Origin: an uncultured Eubacteriales bacterium
GTDB lineage: Bacteria > Bacillota > Clostridia > Oscillospirales > Oscillospiraceae
Length of the DNA: 64,000 bases
Direction of reading: 5' to 3'
Assembly: GCA_900543625.1 (NCBI GenBank)
Contig: UQSF01000011.1
Location: 1 to 64,000 of the forward strand
The notes under the pieces are model-generated. The model was not told the DNA's origin, did not search any database, and saw only the letters and a program-made list of their open reading frames with translations. This document shows positions 55,601 through 63,209 of the stretch, piece by piece; position 1 is the first letter of the stretch, and the number at the start of each line of letters is the position of its first letter. The position numbers and the translations under genes are program-made.

Positions 55601-56664
55601 ACGACGACGTAGTCGAGCGCAGGCTCAAAGCAGGCGCAGGTCTTGCCGGTGATGTCATTCTGGATCTCATCGAGCGTATAGCCGAGGGCAATTTTCGTCG
55701 TGATCTTCGCGATCGGGTAGCCGGTCGCCTTCGACGCGAGCGCCGACGAGCGCGACACGCGGGGGTTGACCTCGATGACGGCGTAGTCAAAGCTGTCGGG
55801 ATCGAGCGCGAACTGGCAGTTGCAGCCGCCGACGATGTCGAGTGCGGAGATGATGTTCAGCGCTGCGCTGCGCAGCATCTGAAACTCCTTGTCCGAGAGC
55901 GTCAGCGCCGGGGCGACGACGATGCTGTCGCCGGTGTGCACGCCGACGGGGTCGAAGTTTTCCATGCTGCACACGGCGATGACGTTGCCGGCGCCGTCGC
56001 GCATGGTCTCAAACTCGATCTCCTTCCAGCCGTAGATATAGCGCTCGACGAGGATCTGCGTGATCGGGGACGCATCGAGCCCCGTCTGTGCGACGAGCGT
56101 GAGCTCCTCTGCGCTGTAGGCCACGCCGCCGCCCGCACCGCCGAGCGTGAACGCCGGGCGGATGATGACGGGGTAGCCGATGCTGTCCGCCACCTCCAGC
56201 GCCTCGGCCACGGAGTTTGCAATGCCGGAGGGGATGGTCGGCTCGCCGATGGCGGCCATGGTCTCCTTAAAGAGCTCGCGGTCCTCGGCTTTGTCGATGG
56301 CGGCGGCGTTCGTGCCGATGAGGCGGACGTTGTGCTGCTGCAGAAAGCCCTCCTTGTCGAGCTCCATCGCGAGCGTCAGGCCCGTCTGGCCGCCGAGACC
56401 GGCGAGGAGACTGTCGGGCTGCTCCTTTTCGATGATGCGCTTGACGGAGGTCAGCGTGAGCGGCTCGAGATAGATCTCGTCCGCGAGGGCCTTGTCGGTC
56501 ATGATCGTCGCGGGGTTGGAGTTGACGAGCACGACGTTCACGCCCGCGTCGTGCAGCACGCGGCACGCCTGCGCGCCGGCATAGTCGAATTCCGCTGCCT
56601 GCCCGATCACGATCGGGCCGGAGCCGATGACCAGGACTTTGCGGATGCTGGTATCAATCGGCAT
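52636..56664 (-). CDS. carB: Carbamoyl-phosphate synthase large subunit fused to a DapF-like domain
   Basis: The 1342-residue protein has two parts. Residues 1-1058 are a complete CarB: two ATP-grasp synthetase halves (VIGSGPIVIGQAAEFDYAG; VLGSGPIRIGQGIEFDYSS) and an MGS-like C-terminal domain, making carbamoyl phosphate for arginine and pyrimidines. Residues ~1059-1342 are a full-length DapF-like domain (LKFSKMQATGDDY, MGNPHCVVFVD, ERGNGETRACGTGACA). The second catalytic Cys (ACGTG) is present, but the first is Gly (IGGN instead of CGN) and the active-site Asn of GND is Asp. No ribosome site precedes the DapF-like part. The start ATG 56664 overlaps carA and follows GGGAGGTG. Confidence 0.93.
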   Translation of the reverse strand: MPIDTSIRKVLVIGSGPIVIGQAAEFDYAGAQACRVLHDAGVNVVLVNSNPATIMTDKALADEIYLEPLTLTSVKRIIEKEQPDSLLAGLGGQTGLTLAMELDKEGFLQQHNVRLIGTNAAAIDKAEDRELFKETMAAIGEPTIPSGIANSVAEALEVADSIGYPVIIRPAFTLGGAGGGVAYSAEELTLVAQTGLDASPITQILVERYIYGWKEIEFETMRDGAGNVIAVCSMENFDPVGVHTGDSIVVAPALTLSDKEFQMLRSAALNIISALDIVGGCNCQFALDPDSFDYAVIEVNPRVSRSSALASKATGYPIAKITTKIALGYTLDEIQNDITGKTCACFEPALDYVVVKFPKWPFDKFVGASRRLGTQMKATGEVMAIGTNFESALLKAVRGAEIHLDTLHAAPLSDRPVRDRLADCDDHRLFTVFEALCSGVSIDEIHDITRIDRWFLARLQNLVDYEASIQGGLTPESYRRGKYLGYPDAALRRLSGSETLPAFRAGYKMVDTCAAEFDAQTPYFYASADARCEARSFPRSGKPVVMVLGSGPIRIGQGIEFDYSSVHCVWTLKSMGYDVVIVNNNPETVSTDYDTADRLYFEPLTAEDVLQIIDVEQPAGVVVAFGGQTAIALTQTLDRHGIRILGTSAEGIDIAEDRERFDALLEQFHISRPKGMGVQTLPEALHAAQTLGYPVLLRPSYVIGGQNMKIVHDDDEVTTYMQRILAQGIDNPVLVDKYMMGTELEVDVISDGTDVLIPGIMEHIERAGVHSGDSIAVYPPYNLNDIMTDKIVDSSRKLALALGTKGLVNIQYLIWENELYVIEVNPRASRTVPYISKVTGVPMVDVAARVMLGTPLKGLGYGTGLHPIPPYYAVKVPVFSFEKLGDVNAYLGPEMKSTGEVLGLGKTMQEALFKGLTSAGMVVGRHPDGRHGVLVSVDTHDLGEIVSLAKKLDDLHFALYATAETAAAIARLGIDVVTVDGIRESDHAFALLESGCIDYIVYTGALKDATTDDYIALHRRALQLGIPCFTSLDTANALADIIASRYNEHNTELVDINHMRTKRQRLKFSKMQATGDDYIYVENFDGHITCPESLCIPLCSRHRGIGGYGIVLIERSAVADAKMRVFNRDGSPGGIGGNAIRCVGKYLYDNGIVPRADLTIEAGGRVHRLHLYTRFGTVGLVTVEMGKPAFAPEAVPVALEGERVIDRPVTIAGGEYRITCLSMGNPHCVVFVDRVDEVDVAHLGPQFEHADLFPARTNTEFIRVVNRTTIKMRVWERGNGETRACGTGACAAVVAAVENGLCPKGETITVKVTGGDLLVTYDDDGVRLTGNAELAFTGVTTY

Positions 56665-57721
56665 GGTGCGCACCTCCCATCAGGTCACAGAATCGGTCGA
56701 AGAGAAAGGCCGTGTCGTGCGGGCCCGAGCACGCCTCGGGGTGAAACTGCACGGAAAAGGCCTGCAGGTCGGGGTAGTCGATACCCTCGCACGTGCCGTC
56801 GTTGGCGTTGACGTAGCGGATGACGCCGGTCTTGACGCTCTCGGGCACGACGGCGTAGCCATGGTTCTGGCTGGTGAGGAACGTGCGCGTGCCGCACACG
56901 TCGCGCGCCGGCTGATTCACGCCGCGGTGGCCGTATTTGAGCTTCACGGTGCTGCCGCCCTGCGCCAGCGCCATGAGCTGGTGGCCGAGGCAGATGCCGA
57001 ACATCGGGATGCGGCCGAAGAGCTTGGCGATCTGCGCGATCTGGTCGACATTGTCCGTCGGGTCGCCGGGGCCGTTGGAGAGCATGACGCCGTCATATCC
57101 GGCGGCGAGGATGTCCTCCGCCTTCGCCGTGCAGGGCAGCACCGTCACGGCGCAGCCGCGCTTACAGAGCTCGCGTGCGATGTTGCGCTTGGCGCCGTAG
57201 TCGATGAGCGCCACGCGGTGCAGCACGCCGCCCTCCGGCCGGAGGGTGTAGGGTTCCGGCGTTGTCACCTGCGGCACGGGGTCCGTGATGCGGTAGGCGC
57301 GCAGCGGCGCGAGATCCTCCGGCACGGCGTCGCAGATGGCGGCGTTCATGGTGCCGGTCTCGCGCAGGATGCGCGTGACGGCGCGGGTATCGATGCCGGT
57401 AATGCCGGGGATGTTGTTTTCTTTCAGGAACGCGTCGAGCGTCTGCGCGCAGCGGAAGTTCGAGGGCGTGGGGCACGCTTCACGCACGACATAGCCGCGC
57501 ACGCAGCACTTGCCCTCAAAATCGGCCGGGATGATGCCGTAGTTGCCGATGAGCGGGAAGGTCTGCAGCACGATCTGGCCGCAGTAGCTCGGGTCCGTGA
57601 GCGTCTCAATGTAGCCGTTCATGCCGGTGGTGAACACCAGCTCGCCGAACGTGTCGCATGGCGCGCCGAGGGCGAGGCCTGCAAAGACCTCGCCGTTTTC
57701 GAGTACGAGATAGCGCTTCAT
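56654..57721 (-). CDS. carA: Carbamoyl-phosphate synthase small subunit
   Basis: The 355-residue glutaminase subunit has an N-terminal CPSase domain (GMNGYIETLTDPSY) and a class I amidotransferase domain with nucleophile in FGICLGHQLMA and His/Glu in QFHPEACSGPHD. It supplies ammonia to CarB. Its stop lies 11 bases inside carB, and its ATG overlaps the argF stop as ATGA. Placement in the arg operon marks this as the arginine-linked CPS. Confidence 0.96.
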   Translation of the reverse strand: MKRYLVLENGEVFAGLALGAPCDTFGELVFTTGMNGYIETLTDPSYCGQIVLQTFPLIGNYGIIPADFEGKCCVRGYVVREACPTPSNFRCAQTLDAFLKENNIPGITGIDTRAVTRILRETGTMNAAICDAVPEDLAPLRAYRITDPVPQVTTPEPYTLRPEGGVLHRVALIDYGAKRNIARELCKRGCAVTVLPCTAKAEDILAAGYDGVMLSNGPGDPTDNVDQIAQIAKLFGRIPMFGICLGHQLMALAQGGSTVKLKYGHRGVNQPARDVCGTRTFLTSQNHGYAVVPESVKTGVIRYVNANDGTCEGIDYPDLQAFSVQFHPEACSGPHDTAFLFDRFCDLMGGAHHAD

Positions 57722-58716
57722 AGCTCGATCTCCGCAAGCGTCGCCGCCATGACCGCCTTGATGGTGTGCATGCGGTTTTCGGCCTCCTGAAACACGACCG
57801 ACTGCGCGCTTTCAAACACGTCGTCCGTGACCTCCATGGCCTCGCGGCCGAAGCGCGTGCACATCTCGCTGCCGACGGCGGTCTTTTTGTCGTGATACGC
57901 CGGCAGGCAGTGCATGAAGATGGCGTTGGGGTCGGCCTTGGCCATGAGCGCCGCGTTGACCTGATACGGCGCCAGCGCCGCGATGCGCTCGGCCCAGACG
58001 GACTCCGGTTCGCCCATGGAGACCCAGATGTCGGTGTAGACCACGTTCGCGCCCTGCACGGCCGCGGCGGGGTCGGAGATGAAGTCGAGCACCGCGCCCG
58101 TCTGCGCCGCGATGGCCTGACACTCCGCGACGAGCTGCGCATCGGGGAAGTAGCCCTCCGGCGCGCAGGCCGTGAAGTGCATGCCCATCTTCGCGCAGCC
58201 GACCATGAGGGAGTTGCCCATGTTGAAGCGCGCGTCGCCCATGTAGACGAGGTGGATGCCGTCGAGCGAGCCGAAATGCTCCTGGATGGTCAGGAAGTCC
58301 GCGAGGATCTGCGTCGGGTGAAACTCGTCCGTCAGGCCGTTCCAGACCGGGACGGAGGCGTACTGCGCCAGCTCCTCGACGATGCTCTGGCCGTAGCCGC
58401 GGTATTCGATGCCGTCGAACATGCCCGAGAGCACGCGCGCGGTGTCGGCGATGCTCTCTTTCTTTCCGATCTGCGAACCGGTGGAGTCGAGATACGTGCT
58501 GCCCATGCCCAGATCGTGCGCCGCGACCTCGAAGCTGCTGCGCGTGCGCGTGCTCGTCTTTTCAAAGATGAGCGCGACGTTTTTGCCCTCGCACAGGCGG
58601 TGCGGGATGCCGGCCTTTTTTTCGGCCTTGAGCTTGGCTGCGAGCTGCAGCAGGTAGTCGATCTGCTCGGGGCTGTAGTCGAGCAGCTTGAGAAAATCGT
58701 TGCCCTTGAGATTCAT
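57718..58716 (-). CDS. argF: Ornithine carbamoyltransferase
   Basis: The 332-residue enzyme makes citrulline from ornithine and carbamoyl phosphate. The carbamoyl-phosphate motif FEKTSTRTR, the HPTQ motif (FHPTQILAD) and the ornithine loop FMHCLPAYHD are all intact. ATG 58716 follows AAGGAGGAAC. It lies 14 bases after argD. Confidence 0.97.
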   Translation of the reverse strand: MNLKGNDFLKLLDYSPEQIDYLLQLAAKLKAEKKAGIPHRLCEGKNVALIFEKTSTRTRSSFEVAAHDLGMGSTYLDSTGSQIGKKESIADTARVLSGMFDGIEYRGYGQSIVEELAQYASVPVWNGLTDEFHPTQILADFLTIQEHFGSLDGIHLVYMGDARFNMGNSLMVGCAKMGMHFTACAPEGYFPDAQLVAECQAIAAQTGAVLDFISDPAAAVQGANVVYTDIWVSMGEPESVWAERIAALAPYQVNAALMAKADPNAIFMHCLPAYHDKKTAVGSEMCTRFGREAMEVTDDVFESAQSVVFQEAENRMHTIKAVMAATLAEIEL

Positions 58717-58730
58717 GTCGGTGTTCCTCC

Positions 58731-59897
58731 TTATGCCTCGGCGCAGACGGCCTTGAGCACGCCGATCGCCTGCTCGAGCTGCGCCATGGGGATGTTGAGC
58801 GCCGGCAGCAGGCGCACCTTGTTTTTCGCCGAGATGACGAGCACGCCCTGCTCTGCGCAGGCGCAGATGACGTCTGCGACCGGGCGCACGGTCTGCACGC
58901 CGAGCATCAGCCCGAGACCCGTGACGCTTTTGACGCCCGGTGCGCCGGTGAGCGCGCTGACGATGAAGTCGGACTTTTCCTGCACGGACTGCAGCAGCGG
59001 TCCGTCGAGCCGGCGCAGGATGCTCAGCGCGCCGGCACAGCAGACCGGGTTGCCGCCGAAGGTCGAGCCGTGGCTGCCGGGGGTGAGCACGTTTTGCACC
59101 TTCTCGCCGAGCAGCGTCGCGCCCAGCGGCAGCCCGCCGCCGAGCCCCTTGGCCGTGGAGACGATGTCGGGCTTGATGCCGTAGTGCATATAGCCGTAGA
59201 GCTTTCCGGTGCGGCCGTTTCCGGTCTGCACCTCGTCGCAGATGAGCAGGATGTCCTGCGCGGCGGCAAGCTGCGCCGCGCCCTTGACGAATGCCTGCGT
59301 CAGCGGGATGACGCCGCCCTCGCCCTGCACGACCTCGATCATGATGGCGGCGCATTTGTGCGCGGCCACCTGCGCCTTGAGATCGTCGAGATCGTTCGCC
59401 TCGGCGTAGGCGAAGCCCTCCGTCAGCGGCAGAAAGTCGTGGTGGAACACGTCCTGCCCGGTCGCGGCGAGCGTCGTGATCGTGCGGCCGTGGAAGCTGT
59501 TTTTGAGCGTGATGACGGTGTGGTATTCCGGCCCCTTGTGCTCGGCTGCGTATTTGCGCGCGGCCTTGATGGCGCATTCGTTGGCCTCCGCGCCGGAGTT
59601 GGAGAAAAAGGCCTTTTTCATGCCGGTCTTTTCGCACAGCAGCTGCGCCAGCTGCGCGTCGGGCGCGGTGAAGTAGAGGTTTGAGGTGTGCTGCACGGTG
59701 CACAGCTGCTCGGTCACGGCGCGCACCCACGCGGGGTCGGACACGCCGAAGCTGTTGACGGCGATACCGGTCGCGAGGTCGATGTATTCCTTGCCGTTCT
59801 CGTCCCAGACGAGCGAGCCCTTGCCGCGCACGATCGTGACCGGGTAGCGGGCGTAGGTGTTGGCGATGTAGGTATGGTCAAGTTGCTGTGTATTCAT
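58731..59897 (-). CDS. argD: Acetylornithine aminotransferase
   Basis: The 388-residue class III PLP aminotransferase has LICDEVQTGNGRTGK and the PLP lysine in STAKGLGGGLPLG. It converts N-acetylglutamate semialdehyde to N-acetylornithine. The start is ATG 59897, nine bases after AAGGAGG, which lies inside argB; the two genes overlap by 20 bases. ATG 59903 is too close to the ribosome site. Confidence 0.96.
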   Translation of the reverse strand: MNTQQLDHTYIANTYARYPVTIVRGKGSLVWDENGKEYIDLATGIAVNSFGVSDPAWVRAVTEQLCTVQHTSNLYFTAPDAQLAQLLCEKTGMKKAFFSNSGAEANECAIKAARKYAAEHKGPEYHTVITLKNSFHGRTITTLAATGQDVFHHDFLPLTEGFAYAEANDLDDLKAQVAAHKCAAIMIEVVQGEGGVIPLTQAFVKGAAQLAAAQDILLICDEVQTGNGRTGKLYGYMHYGIKPDIVSTAKGLGGGLPLGATLLGEKVQNVLTPGSHGSTFGGNPVCCAGALSILRRLDGPLLQSVQEKSDFIVSALTGAPGVKSVTGLGLMLGVQTVRPVADVICACAEQGVLVISAKNKVRLLPALNIPMAQLEQAIGVLKAVCAEA

Positions 59898-60768
59898 TTG
59901 CATTTCCTCCTTGCCCGGCAACGAACATGGTGCCGATGCCTTCGTTTGTCAGCATTTCGATGAGTATGGCGTGCGGCACGCGTCCGTCGATGATAAAGAC
60001 ACGGTGCACGCCCCAGCGGATGGCGTCCATGCAGCAGGTCACCTTCGGCAGCATGCCGCCGCAGATGACGCCGGACGTGATGAGTGCGTGCGCCTCTGCC
60101 GTATGGATGACGGGGATGAGCGTGTTGGGGTCGTCCTTGTCGCGCAGGATGCCGCCGATGTCGGTCATGGCGATGAGGCTCTCCGCGCCGAGCTCACCCG
60201 CGATGCGCGCGGCCGCGGTGTCGGCGTTGATGTTGTAGACGTGCCCCTGCGTGTCGCACCCGACGGTGGACACGACCGGGATGTAGCCCTTGTCGAGCAC
60301 GTCGAGGATGGGGCGCACGTCGATCTTCGTGATCTCGCCCACGTAGCCGAGCCGCTCGTCGCGCACGCGCGCCTGGATCATCTGCCCGTCGATGCCGGAC
60401 AGGCCGATCGCGCGGCCGCCCTTTTGCCCGATGAGATTGACGAGCGTCTTGTTGATCTTTCCGGCGAGCACCATCTGCACGACGTCGGCGGTCTCGGCGT
60501 CCGTGACGCGCAGACCGTCGACAAACTGCGTCTGCTTGCCGAGCTTTTGCAGCATATCCGTGATCTCTGGCCCGCCGCCGTGCACGAGCACGACCTGCAC
60601 CCCAATGAGCGAGAGCAGCACGATGTCGCGCATGACGGAGTCCTTGAGCTTTTCGCTGATCATGGCGTTGCCGCCGTATTTGATGACGACGATCTTGCCG
60701 CTGTATTCCTGAATATAGGGCAGCGCGTGGACGAGTACCTTTGCGCGCTGCGGATTTGTGATGTCCAT
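59878..60768 (-). CDS. argB: Acetylglutamate kinase
   Basis: The 296-residue amino-acid kinase has VIKYGGNAM near the N-terminus, the VHGGGPEI glycine loop and NINADTAAARIA. It phosphorylates N-acetylglutamate and is the usual site of arginine feedback. GGGAGGG precedes ATG 60768. Confidence 0.97.
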   Translation of the reverse strand: MDITNPQRAKVLVHALPYIQEYSGKIVVIKYGGNAMISEKLKDSVMRDIVLLSLIGVQVVLVHGGGPEITDMLQKLGKQTQFVDGLRVTDAETADVVQMVLAGKINKTLVNLIGQKGGRAIGLSGIDGQMIQARVRDERLGYVGEITKIDVRPILDVLDKGYIPVVSTVGCDTQGHVYNINADTAAARIAGELGAESLIAMTDIGGILRDKDDPNTLIPVIHTAEAHALITSGVICGGMLPKVTCCMDAIRWGVHRVFIIDGRVPHAILIEMLTNEGIGTMFVAGQGGNANEYTAT

Positions 60769-60786
60769 GATGGTGTCCCTCCCGGT

Positions 60787-61998
60787 TCAGGTACGGTAGT
60801 CGCCGTTGATCTTCACGTAGTCATATGTCAGGTCGCAGCCCCACGCCGTTGCGCCCTCGTCACCGGCGTTGAGGTCGACGAGGATCTCGATCTCCTTTTC
60901 GAGCAGGATCTGTTTGGCCTCCTCCTCGGAAAACGGCACGCCCGCACCGTGTGTGCACACGCACACCGTTCCGGCTGCCGAGCGGAAGAACACGTCGACC
61001 TTGTGCACGTCCACATGCGTGCTGCTGTAGCCGATGGCGCACAGCACGCGGCCCCAGTTGGCGTCCGCGCCGAACATGGCGGCCTTGACGAGCGATGAGC
61101 AGACGATGCTCTTGGCGACGGTTTTCGCCGTCGCGTGATCTTCCGCACCGGTGACGCAGCACTCGATCAGGCGCGTCGCGCCCTCGCCGTCGCCCGCGAT
61201 CCGGCGGCAGAGCCAGACGGTCACGCTGTTGAGCGCGCGGCAGAAGGCCGTGAAGTCCGCGCCGGGCGCGGTGATCTCGGCGTTGCCCGCGAGTCCGTTT
61301 GCCAGCACGGCGACCATGTCGTTCGTGGACGTGTCGCCGTCGACGCTGACCATATTGAAGGTGTCCTGCACGTCGCCGGTGAGTGCCGCGTGCAGCATCG
61401 GCGCGCTGATGGCGCAGTCGGTCGTGAGAAAGACCAGCATGGTCGCGAGGTTCGGGTGGATCATGCCCGAGCCCTTGGCGATGCCGCCGATCGTGCAGGT
61501 CTTGCCGCCGGCGGTGAACTGCACGGCGATCTCCTTCGGCTGCGTGTCGGTGGTCATGATGCCCTCGGCCGCCTGATCGGAGTGGTCGCCGAGCGCGGCG
61601 GCGAGCTGCGGCAGGCCGGTGCGGATGGGCGCGAGATCGAGCGGCTGGCCGATCACGCCCGTGGACGCGACGATGACGTCCTGCGGCGCGATGTGCAGCG
61701 CTGCTGCCGTGAGTGCGCTCATCTCCTCGGCGACGGCGATGCCGTCGGCGTTGCAGGTGTTGGCGTTGCCGCTGTTGCAGACGATGGCCTGCGCCTTGCC
61801 GTCGGCCAGGTGCGCCTTTGTCACGGTCAGGGGTGCGCCCTTGACGAGGTTGGTCGTATAGACCGCCGCGGCGCTGGCCGGGACGGCGCTGTAAATGAGC
61901 GCGAGGTCGCGCTTGGCTTGGTTCTTGCGGATGCCGCAGTGGATGCCCGCTGCGGAAAAACCCTGTGCGGCGCACACGCCGCCGGTGACTTGCTTCAT
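60787..61998 (-). CDS. argJ: Bifunctional ornithine acetyltransferase / N-acetylglutamate synthase
   Basis: The 403-residue ArgJ precursor cleaves itself between Ala and Thr in the motif IHPNLATML, giving two subunits. The KGSGMI stretch before it is conserved. It recycles the acetyl group from N-acetylornithine to glutamate, so no argA or argE is needed in the operon. AAGGAGGAAAA lies before ATG 61998. Confidence 0.96.
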   Translation of the reverse strand: MKQVTGGVCAAQGFSAAGIHCGIRKNQAKRDLALIYSAVPASAAAVYTTNLVKGAPLTVTKAHLADGKAQAIVCNSGNANTCNADGIAVAEEMSALTAAALHIAPQDVIVASTGVIGQPLDLAPIRTGLPQLAAALGDHSDQAAEGIMTTDTQPKEIAVQFTAGGKTCTIGGIAKGSGMIHPNLATMLVFLTTDCAISAPMLHAALTGDVQDTFNMVSVDGDTSTNDMVAVLANGLAGNAEITAPGADFTAFCRALNSVTVWLCRRIAGDGEGATRLIECCVTGAEDHATAKTVAKSIVCSSLVKAAMFGADANWGRVLCAIGYSSTHVDVHKVDVFFRSAAGTVCVCTHGAGVPFSEEEAKQILLEKEIEILVDLNAGDEGATAWGCDLTYDYVKINGDYRT

Positions 61999-62010
61999 CG
62001 GTTTTCCTCC

Positions 62011-62955
62011 TTACAGTTCGAGGCCGAAGCCCTTTTCCTTGCCCATGACGAGGTTCAGGCACTCGAGCGCCGCGCCGGACGCGCCCTTGCCGAGGTTGTC
62101 GAACACGGCCGTGAGCACGATGCGCTCGTCGTTGCCGGACACCGACACGACCATGCTGTCCTTGCCGGACATGGCGGCGGCGGACAGGAAGCCGTCCGTG
62201 CACGCGGGGTCCTGATAGTGCACGACGGGGCCGGTGTACTTTGCGGCGTAGGCGGCCTTGATGTCCGCCATCGTCTTGCCGGGGCAGAGCTGTGCGCCGA
62301 AGAGTGCGACGCTCGTCTCCATGCCGCTGTAGAAATCCGCCACGATCGGCGCGAACACCGGCGCGTGCGTCAGACCCGGGACCGCGCACATCTCGCGCAG
62401 GTGCTTGTGCTGCTGCGTGAGGGCGTACTGCCGGGGCGCGGCGTACAGGGGGTCGGGCTCGTCAGCCTCATATTCGGCGATCATCTTCTTGCCGCCGCCG
62501 CTGTAGCCCGTGAGCGAGTAGCACGTCAGCAGTGCGTCCGGCGGCAGGATGCCCGCCTCGACGAGCGGATAGGTGAGCACGACGAAGCCGCTGGCGTGGC
62601 AGCCGGGCACGGCGATGCGCTTGGCCGTTCGGATCGCGGCCTCGCGCTCGGGCGACAGCTCCGGGAAGCCGTACACCCAGCCCGGCGCGGTGCGGTGCGC
62701 GGTCGAGGTGTCGAGCACGACCGTGTCCGGGTTTTCGACCAGATCTGCCGCCGTGACCGCCGCCGCATCCGGCAGACACAAAAACGCGATGTCCGCGCGG
62801 TTGAGCATCTCGCGCTGCGCCTCGATATCGTGCCCAAGTTCCGGCGGCAGGGTCAGCAGCGTGATGTCCGCGCGCTGTGCCAGCCGGTCGTAAATGCGCA
62901 GCCCGGCCGTGCCGGAGCTGCCGTCAATGAAAATGGTTTTCTTTTCAGTATACAT
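62011..62955 (-). CDS. argC: N-acetyl-gamma-glutamyl-phosphate reductase (type 2)
   Basis: The 314-residue protein belongs to the shorter type 2 ArgC branch: IFIDGSSGTAGLRIYDRL at the nucleotide-binding end, the catalytic Cys in AVPGCHASGFV, and LTGYSGGGKKMI. It reduces N-acetylglutamyl phosphate to the semialdehyde with NADPH. It is the first gene of the operon; GAGGGATGAC precedes the ATG. ARG-box-like sites lie just upstream. Confidence 0.95.
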   Translation of the reverse strand: MYTEKKTIFIDGSSGTAGLRIYDRLAQRADITLLTLPPELGHDIEAQREMLNRADIAFLCLPDAAAVTAADLVENPDTVVLDTSTAHRTAPGWVYGFPELSPEREAAIRTAKRIAVPGCHASGFVVLTYPLVEAGILPPDALLTCYSLTGYSGGGKKMIAEYEADEPDPLYAAPRQYALTQQHKHLREMCAVPGLTHAPVFAPIVADFYSGMETSVALFGAQLCPGKTMADIKAAYAAKYTGPVVHYQDPACTDGFLSAAAMSGKDSMVVSVSGNDERIVLTAVFDNLGKGASGAALECLNLVMGKEKGFGLEL

Positions 62956-62972
62956 ATGTCATCCCTCGCAAG

Positions 62973-63028
62973 CGAATATAAATCCATTAAGACAATAAAA
63001 ATATACTACTACGCGAATAAATATGCAA
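62973..63028 (-). promoter_or_regulatory. arg operon promoter with two ARG boxes
   Basis: On the minus strand TTGCAT (63023-63028), 17 bases, TATATT (63000-63005). Two sites close to the ArgR consensus TGAATWWWWATTCA lie at 63014-63027 (CGAATAAATATGCA, over the -35) and 62973-62986 (CGAATATAAATCCA, after the start site). Each matches 12 of 14 positions and they are 41 bases apart, about four helical turns. This fits ArgR repression with looping or side-by-side hexamer binding. Confidence 0.75.
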
Positions 63029-63171
63029 TAAGCTCACGGAAAAATTCATGCGATTTGTGAAATTTGAAAACATAGCCGCCAAAGGAGAAAACTGCCTTGT
63101 GCACCCTGCACATATTCGGCGGTGCATATTTGGGCGCGCTGCCGGATTTTTGGGCAGCAGCGGCATAAAAA

Positions 63172-63199
63172 ACCCGCCCGACTGTTCGGTCGGGCGGGT
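63172..63199 (-). terminator. Terminator of the Na/Pi cotransporter gene
   Basis: ACCCGCCCGAC/GTCGGGCGGGT with six T on the minus strand. Confidence 0.9.
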
Positions 63200-63209
63200 A
63201 CGATACCGG

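Noticed and set aside
52918..56811. A 1297-codon open frame opposite carB
   Set aside because: Antisense shadow of a conserved gene; no motifs and no ribosome site.
62956..63209. T-box leader for the arg operon
   Set aside because: No T-box sequence or tRNA-specifier stem is visible, and the leader is too short (about 40 bases after the promoter).
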